64,000 nt of DNA. Source: Thalassia testudinum (taxonomy: Eukaryota > Streptophyta > Magnoliopsida > Alismatales > Hydrocharitaceae). This document shows, piece after piece, positions 43,889 through 55,249 of the stretch (its first letter is position 1; every line of letters begins with the position of its first letter). The notes beneath the pieces were generated by a model. It worked only from the letters and a program-made list of their open reading frames with translations, was not told the DNA's origin and did not search any database. The stretch lies in NCBI GenBank assembly GCA_037157565.1, contig JAZHRO010000013.1, positions 34,848,501 to 34,912,500 on the forward strand. Reading direction: 5' to 3'. Position numbers and translations under genes: made by a program.

Positions 43889-46024
43889 CCAAGCACAACT
43901 TTTCTCCTCAGAAGCTAAGTGTTAACTTTCTTCAACACGCATCACGAGGATTCAAACCTGAAGCAAAACCCTCCCCCCTTCTCACAATTTCTCTTCTTAT
44001 TTCTCAGCGGAGGGTAATCAGGTATTCAGATGGGTAAACGGATCTAGGGGTCCAGACCTGTGTGCATGTGTGCACAGGCGAGGAGTGAGCACGAGGAGGC
44101 ACGTGCATGGGGGACCCAACCCCTCATGTTACTAGGAAAAAAGGCAATATCACAAATCACTTATATGTGCAGCTGATGGGCCTTCCGCTTACGAGGTGGG
44201 ACTATCTCACCATCCTCTTTCGCATGAGCAACTGCAAGGAGGCCTTCATCAAATCGAGCTACTAAGGATGGTTCTTCCTTCAATTGGAGCAGAGGTTGTC
44301 GTCGTGGAATGGTTCTGCATCACTTAGAAGTGGTGTTGGTGGGAATGATGGTCAGATGACAAACGTCGGCATCGGAGAAGATGACGGCGACGGCGAAGGT
44401 GCTTGCATAGAAAACATGGCCCTAGGGCCCATTTAAACACATGGAAAGCTTCACTGCGGTGAGGCGAAGCCAACGGTGGGGGTAATTGCGTGGGAGTGTG
44501 TGGTGTGGTTGGACGGTGACGAGGATGGCGTATAGCGGAGGAGGTGTTTGGTGGAGGTTTTTAGTGTGCAAAACCCTCAATTTCTTGGGAGGTTTTGATG
44601 AGGGTGAAGCGGCGGAGGTTTTGGGAGTGGTAGTGGGAGATTTGGTGGAGTGTGGCGGCGGCGCGACTTCGTTGGAGGTGTCGCCGGTCGTAGGGGAGAT
44701 GACAATGTTGAGAGTGATTTTGGGGTCGAACCTAAGATCTAAATAGATGAAAGTGAAGTAGATAGGGATAGGAAGAGAGGGAACCTAATTATTAGGCGAC
44801 ATAGGGATTATTTGGTGCCGACTATGATTGGCCGGTGCTAGAGATGAAGAGAGCTCTGGAGAGGGAACAGTGAGGAAGAAGGGTCTGAGGTGGCTCCTGA
44901 GTTGGCTGTCGAGGAGCGGAAGGAGAGGAAGGTTGTGGCGCTCCCAATTTGGCCATTGGGAGGTCGTAGAAAGATGGGGGAGGGAGCTCACTGGAGCTAG
45001 TCAGAGCAAGCCAGAGAGAGAAGAAGAGAGATTTGGCCTTCAAACCTAGCTAAAGAAGACGGCCTAATCACGGGGAGCTTTTATAGAGTTCCTGACCGAG
45101 CTCTAAATGAAGAAACAAGCTTGATTTGCTTGGAATTTGTCACAAGGAACCCATGAATTTCATGGATTCGCTAGAGCTTGATTTAGTGAGTTAAGATCCC
45201 AAATCACCTTCAGAAGATTCCCTACAGTGTGAACATCAATCCCACCAAATTTGGTGGGATTTGGAGTTAGTTTGATTGGGTTTTAAGGCTGTCAAAGGTT
45301 TCCTGAAGGTCGGTTGACCTATAATGTTAGCAGGAGCCTGTCCATGAAGAAGATGAGAAAGTTAGGGGCCTTTCTGCAAATATTTTTGAAAGATAGGGGC
45401 ATGATTGAGAAGAATAGAGATTTAATGGACTGAAATGCAAACTAGGTCAAGATGAACTCTGATTGGACCCAAATTTTGGTAAAAATCTAATTTTGACCCA
45501 AGGAGTTTAATGGTGAAGTTGAATTTGAGTTTTGACCACGTTTGACTAGATAATTTGCACAAAAACCCAAATTAGGGTAGAATTTCGTCTGCAACTCTGT
45601 TCAATATCAAAATAGGTTCAGATGGTCAAACCAAGGGCACCAAACTTGTCAGAATATTTTTCTATAAATTTTAGGAGGTTTAGATGAATTTTATCCTAAC
45701 CAGAACTTCTTTAATTTAAGCAGATTTGAAATCAGGGTTTTGGGTTCTGATTTAGTTCTCGAAATGCACGAAAACCCTGTTTTTGTTGTGTGGACTCACT
45801 CTTAGGACTTTAATGCTCAATTGACCTTTAGTTAATCCCTATAAAATCCCATGGTTACTTTGAATTCATGATGTGATGCTAAAACTGCAGAATTAACCAT
45901 GTTTTAATGTTTTCTCCTCAGAATGGATTTACATGGAATTACGACTCTTAGGTGATTATGTAGGAGCTTTTGTCTATTGATTTTGACTAATTAAAGCTAG
46001 TTATGGATAATGATGGTGTTACCA
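43889..46024 (-). repeat. Repeat R copy 1, right part (LTR-like)
   Basis: Begins with the second CCAAG copy and continues R. It is collinear with about 59510-61668 (CCCACCAAATTTGGTGGGA, GGTTCAGATGGTCAAACCAA-like and AATATTTTTCTATAAA landmarks). The minus strand has TATAAAA (complement of 45079-45085) followed by a CT-rich stretch, so R is most likely a minus-oriented LTR of about 2.6 kb. No protein-coding motif is present; the GC-rich frames at 44486-45049 are unsupported. Confidence 0.7.
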
Positions 46025-46025
46025 T

Positions 46026-47762
46026 TTTTGGTGCTTGAGCATCACGATCATTTGTTTTGATGATAATAGAACACGTGTTATTTAACATTTGCACTTGGAG
46101 TCTTAGATTTTAGGTCAATTGCAAATGTAGACGTGTTTAGACGAAATTCGAGCTCGCATCCAGGACGGATTGGAGGAGCTTGATGGAGAACAGAGGAGAT
46201 TCGCGAGGAGCGCTAGATTGAAGATGGAAGGACAAGAAGAGTAGGATAGAATTTTGTTTAATCCTTTCATGTACTTTTATCTTTATTTTGCTTGCTCTTT
46301 TTATTTCCTTAGAACATTATGTTAAAGAGCCTCAAAGTACCCTAACAGTAGTCTTAGGAACACCGGCACAACCCTAGGATACTTAGGTTTTCTGTAGAGA
46401 ACTTAGAAAACCAATATAGGGTTCAAACAGCATTTCCAGACGTCTAATTCCAAAATCAGACGTCTGATAAAGTGTTTTAAGACGTCTGACTGTTGATTCA
46501 GACGTCTGATAACAATTAGGCTGGACTTAAGTAGTGTTGTCTGATGAAATCAGACGTCCAGACCTTAGACCAGACGTCTTAGGAGACGTCTGATGGATTT
46601 GCCAGACGTCCAATTAGTGGACCATTGGCTGCCTTTGTAAACAATGTAGAATATGACCGTTAGAGCCTTATCAGACGTCTATAGGACTTTCCAGACGTCT
46701 GATAATTGACCATTTTACCTCAGCTGACCCAAAATCTCTTCTCAGAGATTTTCTAGCTGTTGCAACGTTTGGAAATCCATTCCCACAGAAAAAGTAGGTT
46801 TCCAGACGTCCAGACATAGTGCCAGACGTCCTGTATGTCGTCTGATGGACTTGCACAAAAACCCTGTTTAGATCTGATTCAAGTCAGGAAGAGACCCGCC
46901 CAAAATCAGACGTCTGACCTTGAAATCAGACGTCTTAAAGTGAACTTCCAGACGTCTGATGCCAGAATTAGACGTCTGATAAGCCTGTCAGTGCAATGAT
47001 TGTTCCTGATTTCGGGCTGATTCACTTGGGCTTTGTACCCAACGGCTATGGAAGCTTTTCTAAGCCTTCCAAAGCCTTCCTAAGGCCTCTATAAATAGAG
47101 GGGAGCCTTTATACACCAACATATACCAAGAGAAACCTAGACACACCTAAGCAACATAGTTCCACTCTTTTGTGTCCAAGAAAACAAGCTCTTCTCTCCA
47201 AGCTCAATTTCCATCATCTTGAGAGCATCAAGCTTCGCACACCTGCTCTCCCGTCGTAGTTCACATGAGCGAAGTTGCGCCGTCGCGTGGCTCACGCACC
47301 GCGTCATCAACTCGACGCACTCCTTGCAAAGGGGAGTTTCCTAATTCCTATAGAAGCTAGGTTTAAAATTACTTTGTTGGCTCTATAGGATTACTTATTT
47401 ATTTTATCTTTGTTATTTGGTTGGGTATTCGCTTTGCGAATTCCCGTCTCCTTCGCGAGACAAAATCCTTCTCGTGGAGAGGAGTTGAGGTACGCTACCC
47501 TCGTTTAAGTAGCGTGGTTGTAATTGAGGTTGAATCACCCTCGTTTAAAGTGATTCGTTTAGTGGATTTTGATCAACTTGGTTGATCGGAAAATCCTAAC
47601 TCGAGAGGGTTAGGTGGTGGTTTTTACCCGGTTTGGGTTTCCACGTAAAAATACTTTGTGTACTTTGTGTGATTGCATCTTGTGAGATTGTTTATATTTT
47701 ATTTCCGCAATTATTACGTCACCCTCTCCTAGTAGGGAAAACTACAATCATCACCCACGACA
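46026..47762 (+). repeat. Orphan LTR-like block (copia-type?) with TATA box and palindrome array
   Basis: The left part has TGGTGCTTGAGC and TTTGTTTTGATGATAA, wording common at plant copia LTR starts. TATAAATAG at 47090-47098 is followed by a leader-like stretch and CGCAATTATTACGTCACCCT near the end. There is no pol sequence of its own, no partner LTR in the window and no clear target duplication, so it is a tentative solo LTR. Confidence 0.5.
46437..46979. repeat. Array of the palindrome CAGACGTCTG (about 16 copies)
   Basis: AGACGTC occurs about 16 times in ~540 bp with irregular spacing, at for example 46457, 46499, 46571, 46692, 46907 and 46949 (counting the leading C). Many copies are the full 10-bp palindrome; others end in CCA or TTA. 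It lies upstream of the TATA box at 47090. Spacer sequences are not repeated, so it is not a simple tandem repeat or a CRISPR array. Confidence 0.85.
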
Positions 47763-47802
47763 GAACTTTTATAGAAATTCCCGTTTTATGAAAATACAGT
47801 AA

Positions 47803-47955
47803 TTGATCGACCAATTAAATCCCATTGATCGATCAAAATAATTTGATCTATTAAACTTAACTTTTTGGTTAAGTAAACCAATTGATCGACCAAACTTAAC
47901 TCATTGATCGACCAAAATAATTGATCAACCAATATTACCTTCGATCGACCAATTC
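47803..47955. repeat. Short repeat cluster TTGATCGACCAA (six diverged copies)
   Basis: Copies near 47803, 47825 (TTGATCGATCAA, a perfect palindrome), 47882, 47904, 47920 and 47941, separated by AT-rich spacers with TTAACTTT and TTAAG. Confidence 0.8.
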
Positions 47956-48299
47956 AGGTCAAAATCGTGAAATTAAAAATCTGTAGCAAAAGAGCTAAGT
48001 TCCAAGCTCCAAATTGATTCTCACTCGAGCTCGAGCCTAAGCAGGGCCGAGGCGGGTTAGGGCGCATGCACGTGCGTGCATGGTCCCCAACCCCACCTCT
48101 CACTCTTTGCCACATAAGCCATGGGAGACTGAAGCTTTTTTACACCCACCAAGAGGTTTGTCCACTTCCAGTATGGGACTAAAAACCTCTCCCAAATCTC
48201 ACTGATTTTAACATAAATTCCCACATCATCATATAACAATTGCATCCTCATTGATACAATTATGCTCTCAAATCCAACAAAGCTCATGTCAAGAACATG

Positions 48300-50182
48300 A
48301 ATCTTAACAACCCGGAGTCCCACACTACCAAGTGCTACTTCATTGGATACCCAAAGAATAACAAAGGCTATTACTTCTATGACCTTGAAACCCAACAAGT
48401 ATTCATATCTAAGAATGCCCGATTCCTAGAGAAAGAATTCCTTGAAGGTCAAGGCAAAAATAAAGTATAGGAGCTTATTGAGTCTAACGAGACCAATGAA
48501 GTCCCTAACCCTAAAGAAAGAGATCTGTCGAAAACAAGTAATGCTCCCATTCTGCCTAAAAGGAGTTCTAAGGCAGTGTATCCACCTAAAAGATATGAAT
48601 TCCACATCTCAAAAGAGTCTAAAATTAATCCTACCACATATGAGGCAATAAAGGAAAATGATGTAGACAAGTGAAGGCTAGCAATGTAGTCTGAGATAAA
48701 CTCCATGCATAAGGATGATGTATGGACACTCGTGAATCCTCTTGATAGGGTAAACCCTAGGTACAAACGGATCTATAAGAGAAAGAGGAGATCAGATTAG
48801 AAGGTAGAGACCTTCAAAGCATGACTTGTAGCTAAGGGCTACACTCAGAAGGGGTTGACTAGGAGGAAACCTTCTCTCATGTCGCCATGCTTCAATCCAT
48901 TTGGATATTACTCTACATACCATGACTATGACATCTAGTAGATGAATTTCAAGACAACTTTCCTTAATGGTTTCCTCAAGGAGGACATCTATATGGAGCA
49001 ACCTGAGGGTTTTCAAGTGGATGGAGGGGAAAGAAAGCTGTGCAAGCTAAGGAAGTCCATTTATGGACTCAAGCAGGCTTCTTGTAGTTGGAACATCCGA
49101 TTCAATGAGATCATAAAGAGTCATGGATTCCATCAAAATTTGGATGAACCTTGTGTCTACAAGAAGACTAATGAGAGTGCTATCACCTTTCTAATACTGT
49201 ACATGGACGACATCCAACTCATTCGGAATGATATGGGAATGTTATCCAGTGTTAAGCTCTGGTTATCCCAAAACTTCAAGATGAAGGATCTCAGAGAAGC
49301 CTCTTACATCATGGGTCTAAAGATGTTCAGAAATAGAGAAAAAAGGATATTGAAACCATCACAATAAGGATACATTACCAAGGTCTTGAAGAGATTCCAT
49401 ATGGATAATTAAAAAAAGAGCTTTCTTTCCATTAAACATGAGATTTCTTTGTTGAAGGTAATGTCTACCTAAACAATTGAGGAGAAGAAAGCCATAGGTG
49501 GATGTCTATATGCTTATGCAGTAGGCAGCCTAATGTATGCCATGCTATGTGCACGACTAGATATCTATCACGCAATAGGAGTGGTAAGCTATTACCAATC
49601 CAATTTGAGTCAAGAACTTTGCATTGATGTCAAGAACAAACTCAAATACTTGATGAGGACAAAAGACTATTGTTTTGTCTTTGGAGATGAGGATCTCTAG
49701 GTGTTAGGGTACACGAAGTCTAACTTCAAGTCAGACATTAACGATAAAAAGTATACATCAAGGTTCATTTTCTTGTTGAACAATGGTTCTATGTGCTGAA
49801 GAAGCAAAAAGTAGGATACCACCGCTGATTCAACAACAAAAGTCAAGTACATCGCTGCATCTACGAATGAGGTGGTATGGATATGCAAGTTTGTTGAGGA
49901 GCTTCATGCAGTTCTCTCAATGCAGTCACCAATTCCTCTGTTGTGCAACAACACGGGTGCCATTACGCAAGTGAAGGAGCTTTGCTTACACCAGAAAAAA
50001 GCAAGCATATTGAGAGGAAGTACTACATCATCTGGGAGATCACCAAACACAGCGATGTGATTATCATTGAAGTGGCCTTCGCAAATAACATCATTGATCT
50101 GCCAACCAAGGCTTTAACTAGAGAGTCATTTGATTGGCACACGTGTAATATGAGGTTGAAGGAGGTTCTGGAATGGCTCTGA
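48300..50182 (+). pseudogene. Ty1/copia pol remnant (integrase tail, RT, RNase H)
   Basis: CYFIGYPKNNKGYYFYDLE is the integrase C-terminal (GKGY-like) motif. RT motifs are FLNGFLKEDIYMEQPEGF, LCKLRKSIYGLKQASCSWN and the catalytic LYMDD (about 49200). RNase H follows with KYIAASTNEVVWICKFVEEL and LLCNNTGAI, where the CDN aspartate is Asn. The frame is broken by many stops and frameshifts (for example 48468, 48672, 48808, 49365). It ends LKEVLEWL-stop at 50182, then a purine tract. Confidence 0.85.
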
Positions 50183-51214
50183 GGGCAAGTGGGAGTCTAT
50201 TAGATTTTATATGCCCTGAGAGAGCCATCAAATTATGTAACATGATTACATTTACATTTGAATAAAAGAATTAGATTACTTTCCAATAAATGAATTGAAT
50301 TCCTTCGTATGAATAGGTTGACGTACTCGGCCAATTCGAATAAACCCGGTGTACGTTGATTTGGAAATCTAAATGGTTTAGAAGATTCGATAGTGCATCA
50401 AGAAACTATCTGATTCGATCAATTGCTTCCGGTCTAAGTTGGGATGACAACTTTCTTCAGAGATCATCACCTGGTTGATGTTCCTGAATAGAAATTTAGA
50501 ATTGTCGCGCGGCTTGTGTTAAGGAGTTAACCTGATAAAATAAGAGAAAGCCAATGTCCTTCTCCAATGTTGTCCTAGAGAAGACACATTCTTTGACTTG
50601 AGATAGATATGTGTCTCTGTTCACGAACGCATGCATTTGGTGAACCAATAGTAGATGCACTCACCTTGGTGCTGATACTAAAAAGTTGGTGTGTGTGAGA
50701 AAGGGGCGTAGGAGATGCATGATCTCTCAAAGATATTACACAAATTTGTTACAAAGGTGTATGTGGCAAATTGGAGATATGAGCTCACTCCAACTATATT
50801 GGGAAACGATAATTCCACATGTGGTCGTAGAGTCATGATCAAACTCAATGCAGGAAAGAGAAGAAAACAGTCCTTTGGAAAAAGATCAGGTCTTCATTCT
50901 TGTCCTAATGATATAAAGAGATGCTGAAAATAATATTATCCAAGGAGGAATAACGACAGTCTAATGAGATTAAGCCTCAGGATAATATTATTCTCCTTGC
51001 GTAAAGGATTCACGAGTATTCGGAATACCCAAGGAGACGTAGTGCCAAAATTCCTCGAATCCCAAGCGATTCATTATTGGAGTGATGAAACCAATAATGA
51101 TTTTAATGGATTCTTACTTGTAGGATAAATCAACTATAATTTAAATAGTTAAATTGCACTTGATTAGGTGATTAAGTATACCTAATTTAATTAGGTTAAA
51201 GATCAAAGGGTTGG
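50183..51214 (+). repeat. Copia 3' LTR, left part
   Basis: GGGCAAGTGGGAG right after the pol stop is a typical copia polypurine tract, and LTR sequence follows from about 50197. No coding motif is present. It is interrupted at 51214 by a solo LTR and resumes at 53882, where a TATA-like TATAAATA (about 54029) fits an LTR promoter. A 5' LTR for this copia was not found. Confidence 0.55.
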
Positions 51215-53881
51215 TGTTACGAACGTGTGCCCCAGACGTCGTACCAGACGTCTGGGATCACATCCAGACGTCTGACCAGACGTCTGGGATCGTTTCCAGA
51301 CGTCTGGGAAAATAGTTATTTTTCGCACGAGAGATTCGTCTGCGTGCCTGTGCGCGCAGACCCGCGATTCCTCTCTCTGCGGCTGCAGACCTGCCGCGCA
51401 CTCTCTCCCTCCTCCTCGGGTGGCCTTAAAAGGCCATGCCTCCCCTCCCGTCGTCTCCACCGTCCCCTTCCCCTTCTCCTTCCTGTGCGCGAGAGCGAGC
51501 GAGCGCGAGGGCGGCAACGGCGGCCGCAGTGAGCGCGGAGGAGGTGCGGCGTGCGAGGGCGGAGCTCTGCCGTGAGGGCGAGCTCGCCGGAGCGGCTTGG
51601 CCGGCCGGCAGAGGGCGCAGGGGACGCGGAACGACGCGGAGAGGGACCTGCTGCGGTCTGAGCAGCAGATGCGCGAGGTGCGACGCGGGCGGCGTTGCGA
51701 GCGGAGGCCGAGTGGCGCCCTGATTCTGGAAAAAAATTTCCAGAATCAGACGTTTGGGTTGATAGCCAGACGGCGAGGGAGACGTCTGGAAGCTCATACA
51801 GACGTCTGAAAGGTGAGTATTCCGCTTTCTTCTTCCTTCCTATCGACTGACCGTACTGAGGGAGGGAGTTGGCTGTGCGCAGGCTCGCTGATTCGCCATC
51901 CTTTGCGAATCAGACGTCTGGAAGTTGTACCAGACGGCGGGAGTGACCTCCAGACGTCCGGGGTGACCATCGGATGTCTGGGAGCTAGGCCAGACGTCCA
52001 AGCAGACTTCTGGACGTCTGGGAAACCACGCTGAACAGGTAATTCTCTGATCCACTTTTTAAGACGTCTGGAAGAAGTTCCAGACGTCTGATTTTGCACA
52101 GTATTGCCTTTTTCGACTCGTTTAGGGCCCGTTCAGGCTCCGTTTTCCGCGATTCGAGTTGCGTTCTTTTCAGAATTAATTCCTCTACCCGTCTACAGTA
52201 GCTATACACTGTTTTGAGACACTCCTTGTGTTTGATTCTTGTGATAGGACCTCATTCAGTTGCAGTCTTGGGAGTCGCGGAGGCACGTGGGATTCCCGAT
52301 CACGCCCCCATTACTCCCGTTGTACCTGGTAGAGTGGCTTAAATTATTATTAAAATCTGTTAAAGTATGGAACCATAACTAGAATTTAGGACATTGCATG
52401 AATCCTAGGAATGAGAAATGTATGGAATGATAGCTCCTAGGTGTTGCATGAATCTTAGGGCTGGAAAACTAGTTGTATGCTAGATCCTAGGATGTGGCAT
52501 GAACCCTAGGATGGAAAAACTAGTGGAATGTATAATACTGCAGTCTTGGAAAAAAAAAATGCAAAGGAATATAAAACTGCCTGTAAATTGAATTAACAGC
52601 TGCCTGTTACGAATAAAGAAACATGAATGAGATCATGGGTCGTAAGAACGTGAAACTGGAAAGTGACACCTGGATGTTTGAGTTAAAAGGATGGAACCCT
52701 ACGGGGAATTAGGAGTGGAACTCCTGGAAAGGGAAAGGAATGGAACTGAAATGTAGTTTGTACTGTCTCTTGGGTACGCAGTACCAAGGGAAGTACCTGT
52801 ACCTGTTTAGTGCAGAGTGGGGCCAGCCACCCCAGGGACCCGGGGTTAGGATTGGCCGCTCTGTACCGACTTGCTGGCCCTCGTGTACGTAGTACCGAGG
52901 AGAGCTACTAGTGTTAGGAGAGTACTAGCTACCCCACGGGCCCCGGGGTTCTGCTAGCCTCCTTCACCGAGTTGTTAGGCCCACTAGGGCAAACCAGGGT
53001 AGTCAGGCGAGGGTGCGCGGACTGTGGAGGGGCAAGGCCCCGGTTTGGTTACTGTGGAGGGGTTGGACCCCTGTTACTGAGAGGGCTCTGCCCTGTACTA
53101 GTTCCGTGCTGTGCTTTGGGCGCACCCGTTAATGGAAACGACTGACCGCGTGCCAGTACGGGTTAGCTACCTGTGCGTTTATCGCGCGTGCCGTAGTCAC
53201 CGTTACGTCTGTCAATGACCTTGGGGTGGTTGACTGAGGGTAGGATCACCACGGGGGACTCTCCCGGCTAGGAGAGCACCACGTGCTACTTCTACTTTTT
53301 GGAAAAGACTGCAATCAAGATCGTTCCCACGAGGAACATTCGAGATCAAGTAAAAGATCTGAGAAATAAATGAAATAGTGAGACAATTGAAAGATTTAAA
53401 TAAAGAAAGTAATAGAACTTAACAGCTACTGTACACTCTATTGTTGTCTTTAGTTTTAGTTGCCACTCTACTCAGCGTTTTGCTGACGTGTTACACTCGT
53501 TACCTTTTTCAGGACCAGGTGTTGAGCAGCCAGGGTCAGCGGTTGCAGAGGACGCTGGGCCGAGTAGGGTCCAGTAGAGTTTACCACAGTCTTTTATACC
53601 TCTTTTGTTTCTGTTATAGTGAGTAGTTCTTGTTTCCGCTGTACTTTCTTTACCTGCAGTTCATGTTATATGATAAATGTTGTTCTACTGTTGTGGTGGT
53701 ATCTACTGTAGTAGTTTCTTTCCTTACTGTTGTACTTTCTTACTGTTAGTTATATTCATGCTGAATGTGGTTTATTTTACTGCTCTTTTGGTTACTTCCT
53801 CGTTGGACGACTAGGTCTTGGGATTAGTCGAGTCGGTCCGGTTCTCGTGTCTCGTAGGGACTCGGGAGTCGGGTCGTTACA
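51215..53881. mobile_element. Solo LTR, 2667 bp (probably Ty3/gypsy)
   Basis: Starts TGTTACGAACG, ends GGGTCGTTACA, and is flanked on both sides by GTTGG (51210-51214 and 53882-53886), a perfect 5-bp target duplication. No gag or pol is present, so it is a single LTR left by LTR-LTR recombination. The ending GGGTCGTTACA is of the type seen in Del/Tekay chromovirus LTRs; that assignment is from memory of the family. The interior is GC-rich at 51300-51720 and G-rich at 52750-53280, with no supported gene. Confidence 0.88.
51232..52091. repeat. Second CAGACGTCTG array (about 12 good copies), inside the solo LTR
   Basis: Five copies within 80 bp at 51232-51310, then scattered copies at about 51781, 51799, 51910, 51950, 51990, 52062 and 52080, plus decayed forms such as CAGACGGCG. 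It surrounds the GC-rich segment 51310-51725. Confidence 0.85.
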
Positions 53882-54667
53882 GTTGGCTTGCAATTAATTT
53901 ATATTTGGATATCAAAACCAAACATTCTATAATTTGTTATGAGCAAATCATGTAAAAATCAAGTAGGATTTGTTCCCCACCCCTTTATAGAGATCCAAGG
54001 GTTGCTATCAAATTGGGATTAGGTACTATAAATATCTTCCAAAGGCAAAAGGCAACCCTAATTGCTAATTGATTTGATCCTCCCACAATCTCATCCATGA
54101 TAAGGGGAGAGAGAGAGAGAGAGAGAGGAGCAATAGGCAGTGCTCCAACCTCTTCCTCTTCATTTGTTGTTGGATGTCCAAGACTCTTCGTGGACTTCTA
54201 AGAGCACCACAGGATGTCTAGCCTCCTTGCCAAATGTCCAGAAGTGCTTAGCATTTGTTGTTGGTGCCTGACTGCTTCAATATAAAGGAAGAGGAAGTCG
54301 TTCCCCTTCCTTGAAGAGCACGTGGGTCAAGGTGGAGGGCGATGGTTGCTCCCGAAATCTACGAAGGTATTCGCGGAGATCAAAAGCGAGTGTTCTCGAC
54401 ACGACGATACCCATCATCTTGCTGAGAAGAAGGGTCTTTCCCGTTTCGAGACTTGTTGTAGGAGGCACCACATGTGGGGTGCTGAACTACGCCACCCGTG
54501 AAGGTATAATCCTTTATACTCATGCGATTCCAGAATGATTGGAAATTAGTTCCAATTATGTGATTCTGGTTTAGGGCATTTTATTTCATTATGTAATCAA
54601 GTTTTAGCATCGATTCAATTATTTGCTTTGAAAATTTTAAACACCATTTTTCACGCTTCTGTGATGC
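53882..54667 (+). repeat. Copia 3' LTR, right part
   Basis: Resumes with the second GTTGG copy. It includes a GA microsatellite at 54104-54127 and degenerate GATGTCC-type repeats at 54172-54245. The LTR end is not exactly placed; I put it near the CTTCTGTGATGCC at 54656-54668. Confidence 0.45.
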
Positions 54668-54955
54668 CACGGGTTGATCCATTCAATCCCTTCACCCCAC
54701 TGCAAGAAGGATGCCTTAAGAGCAAAGCTCTTTGCTTTGGATCCTTTTGACGAAGCCAAGTTCAAGCCCATCTATCATGGCCCCACCTCCTATTGCACTC
54801 TTCCCACCTGCTACAACAGCATGTCGACTTTGCCTTTGTCCTCCACCATTACCAAGCCTATAGGTAAAGGAGCTAGAAGGAATGACACCATCATTTCATG
54901 TTGCATTATCACCTCTACATTCTTGCGTAAGGGCAAGCTCTACAAGCACTTCATC

Positions 54956-55230
54956 AAACAACTCATAGACCAAGTCAACATCGACATCACAATAGTGCCA
55001 TCGCTTTGGTCAAGGTTCCAGAAAAGGAGAAGAGAGCTCTACATAGCAACAGTGAATACAGTTAGCCGACAAGGAAGCCAATTCATGTTGTTAAACAACT
55101 CATAGACCAAGTCAACATCGACATCGCGATAGTGCCATCGCTTTGGTCGAGGTTCCAGAAAAAGGAGAAGAGGGCTCTACATGGCAATACTGAATACAGG
55201 TAGCCGACAAGGAAGCCAATTCATGTTGAA
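54956..55230. repeat. Tandem duplication, two copies of ~137 bp
   Basis: 54956-55092 and 55093-55230 both start AAACAACTCATAGACCAAG and run to CAATTCATGTTG, with about ten differences. The surrounding 54674-55250 shows a weak protein-like frame without a recognised domain. Confidence 0.88.
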
Positions 55231-55249
55231 CTTTGCATTATAAGGTATG

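Noticed and set aside
44486..45049. Gly/Val-rich and Ser-rich frames in the R repeat
   Set aside because: Frames are not preserved in R copy 2 at the equivalent place (about 60000-60700), which argues against coding.
46437..46979. CRISPR-like array
   Set aside because: Repeats are 10-bp palindromes with irregular spacing in plant LTR DNA; there is no leader, no cas genes and no uniform repeat-spacer period.
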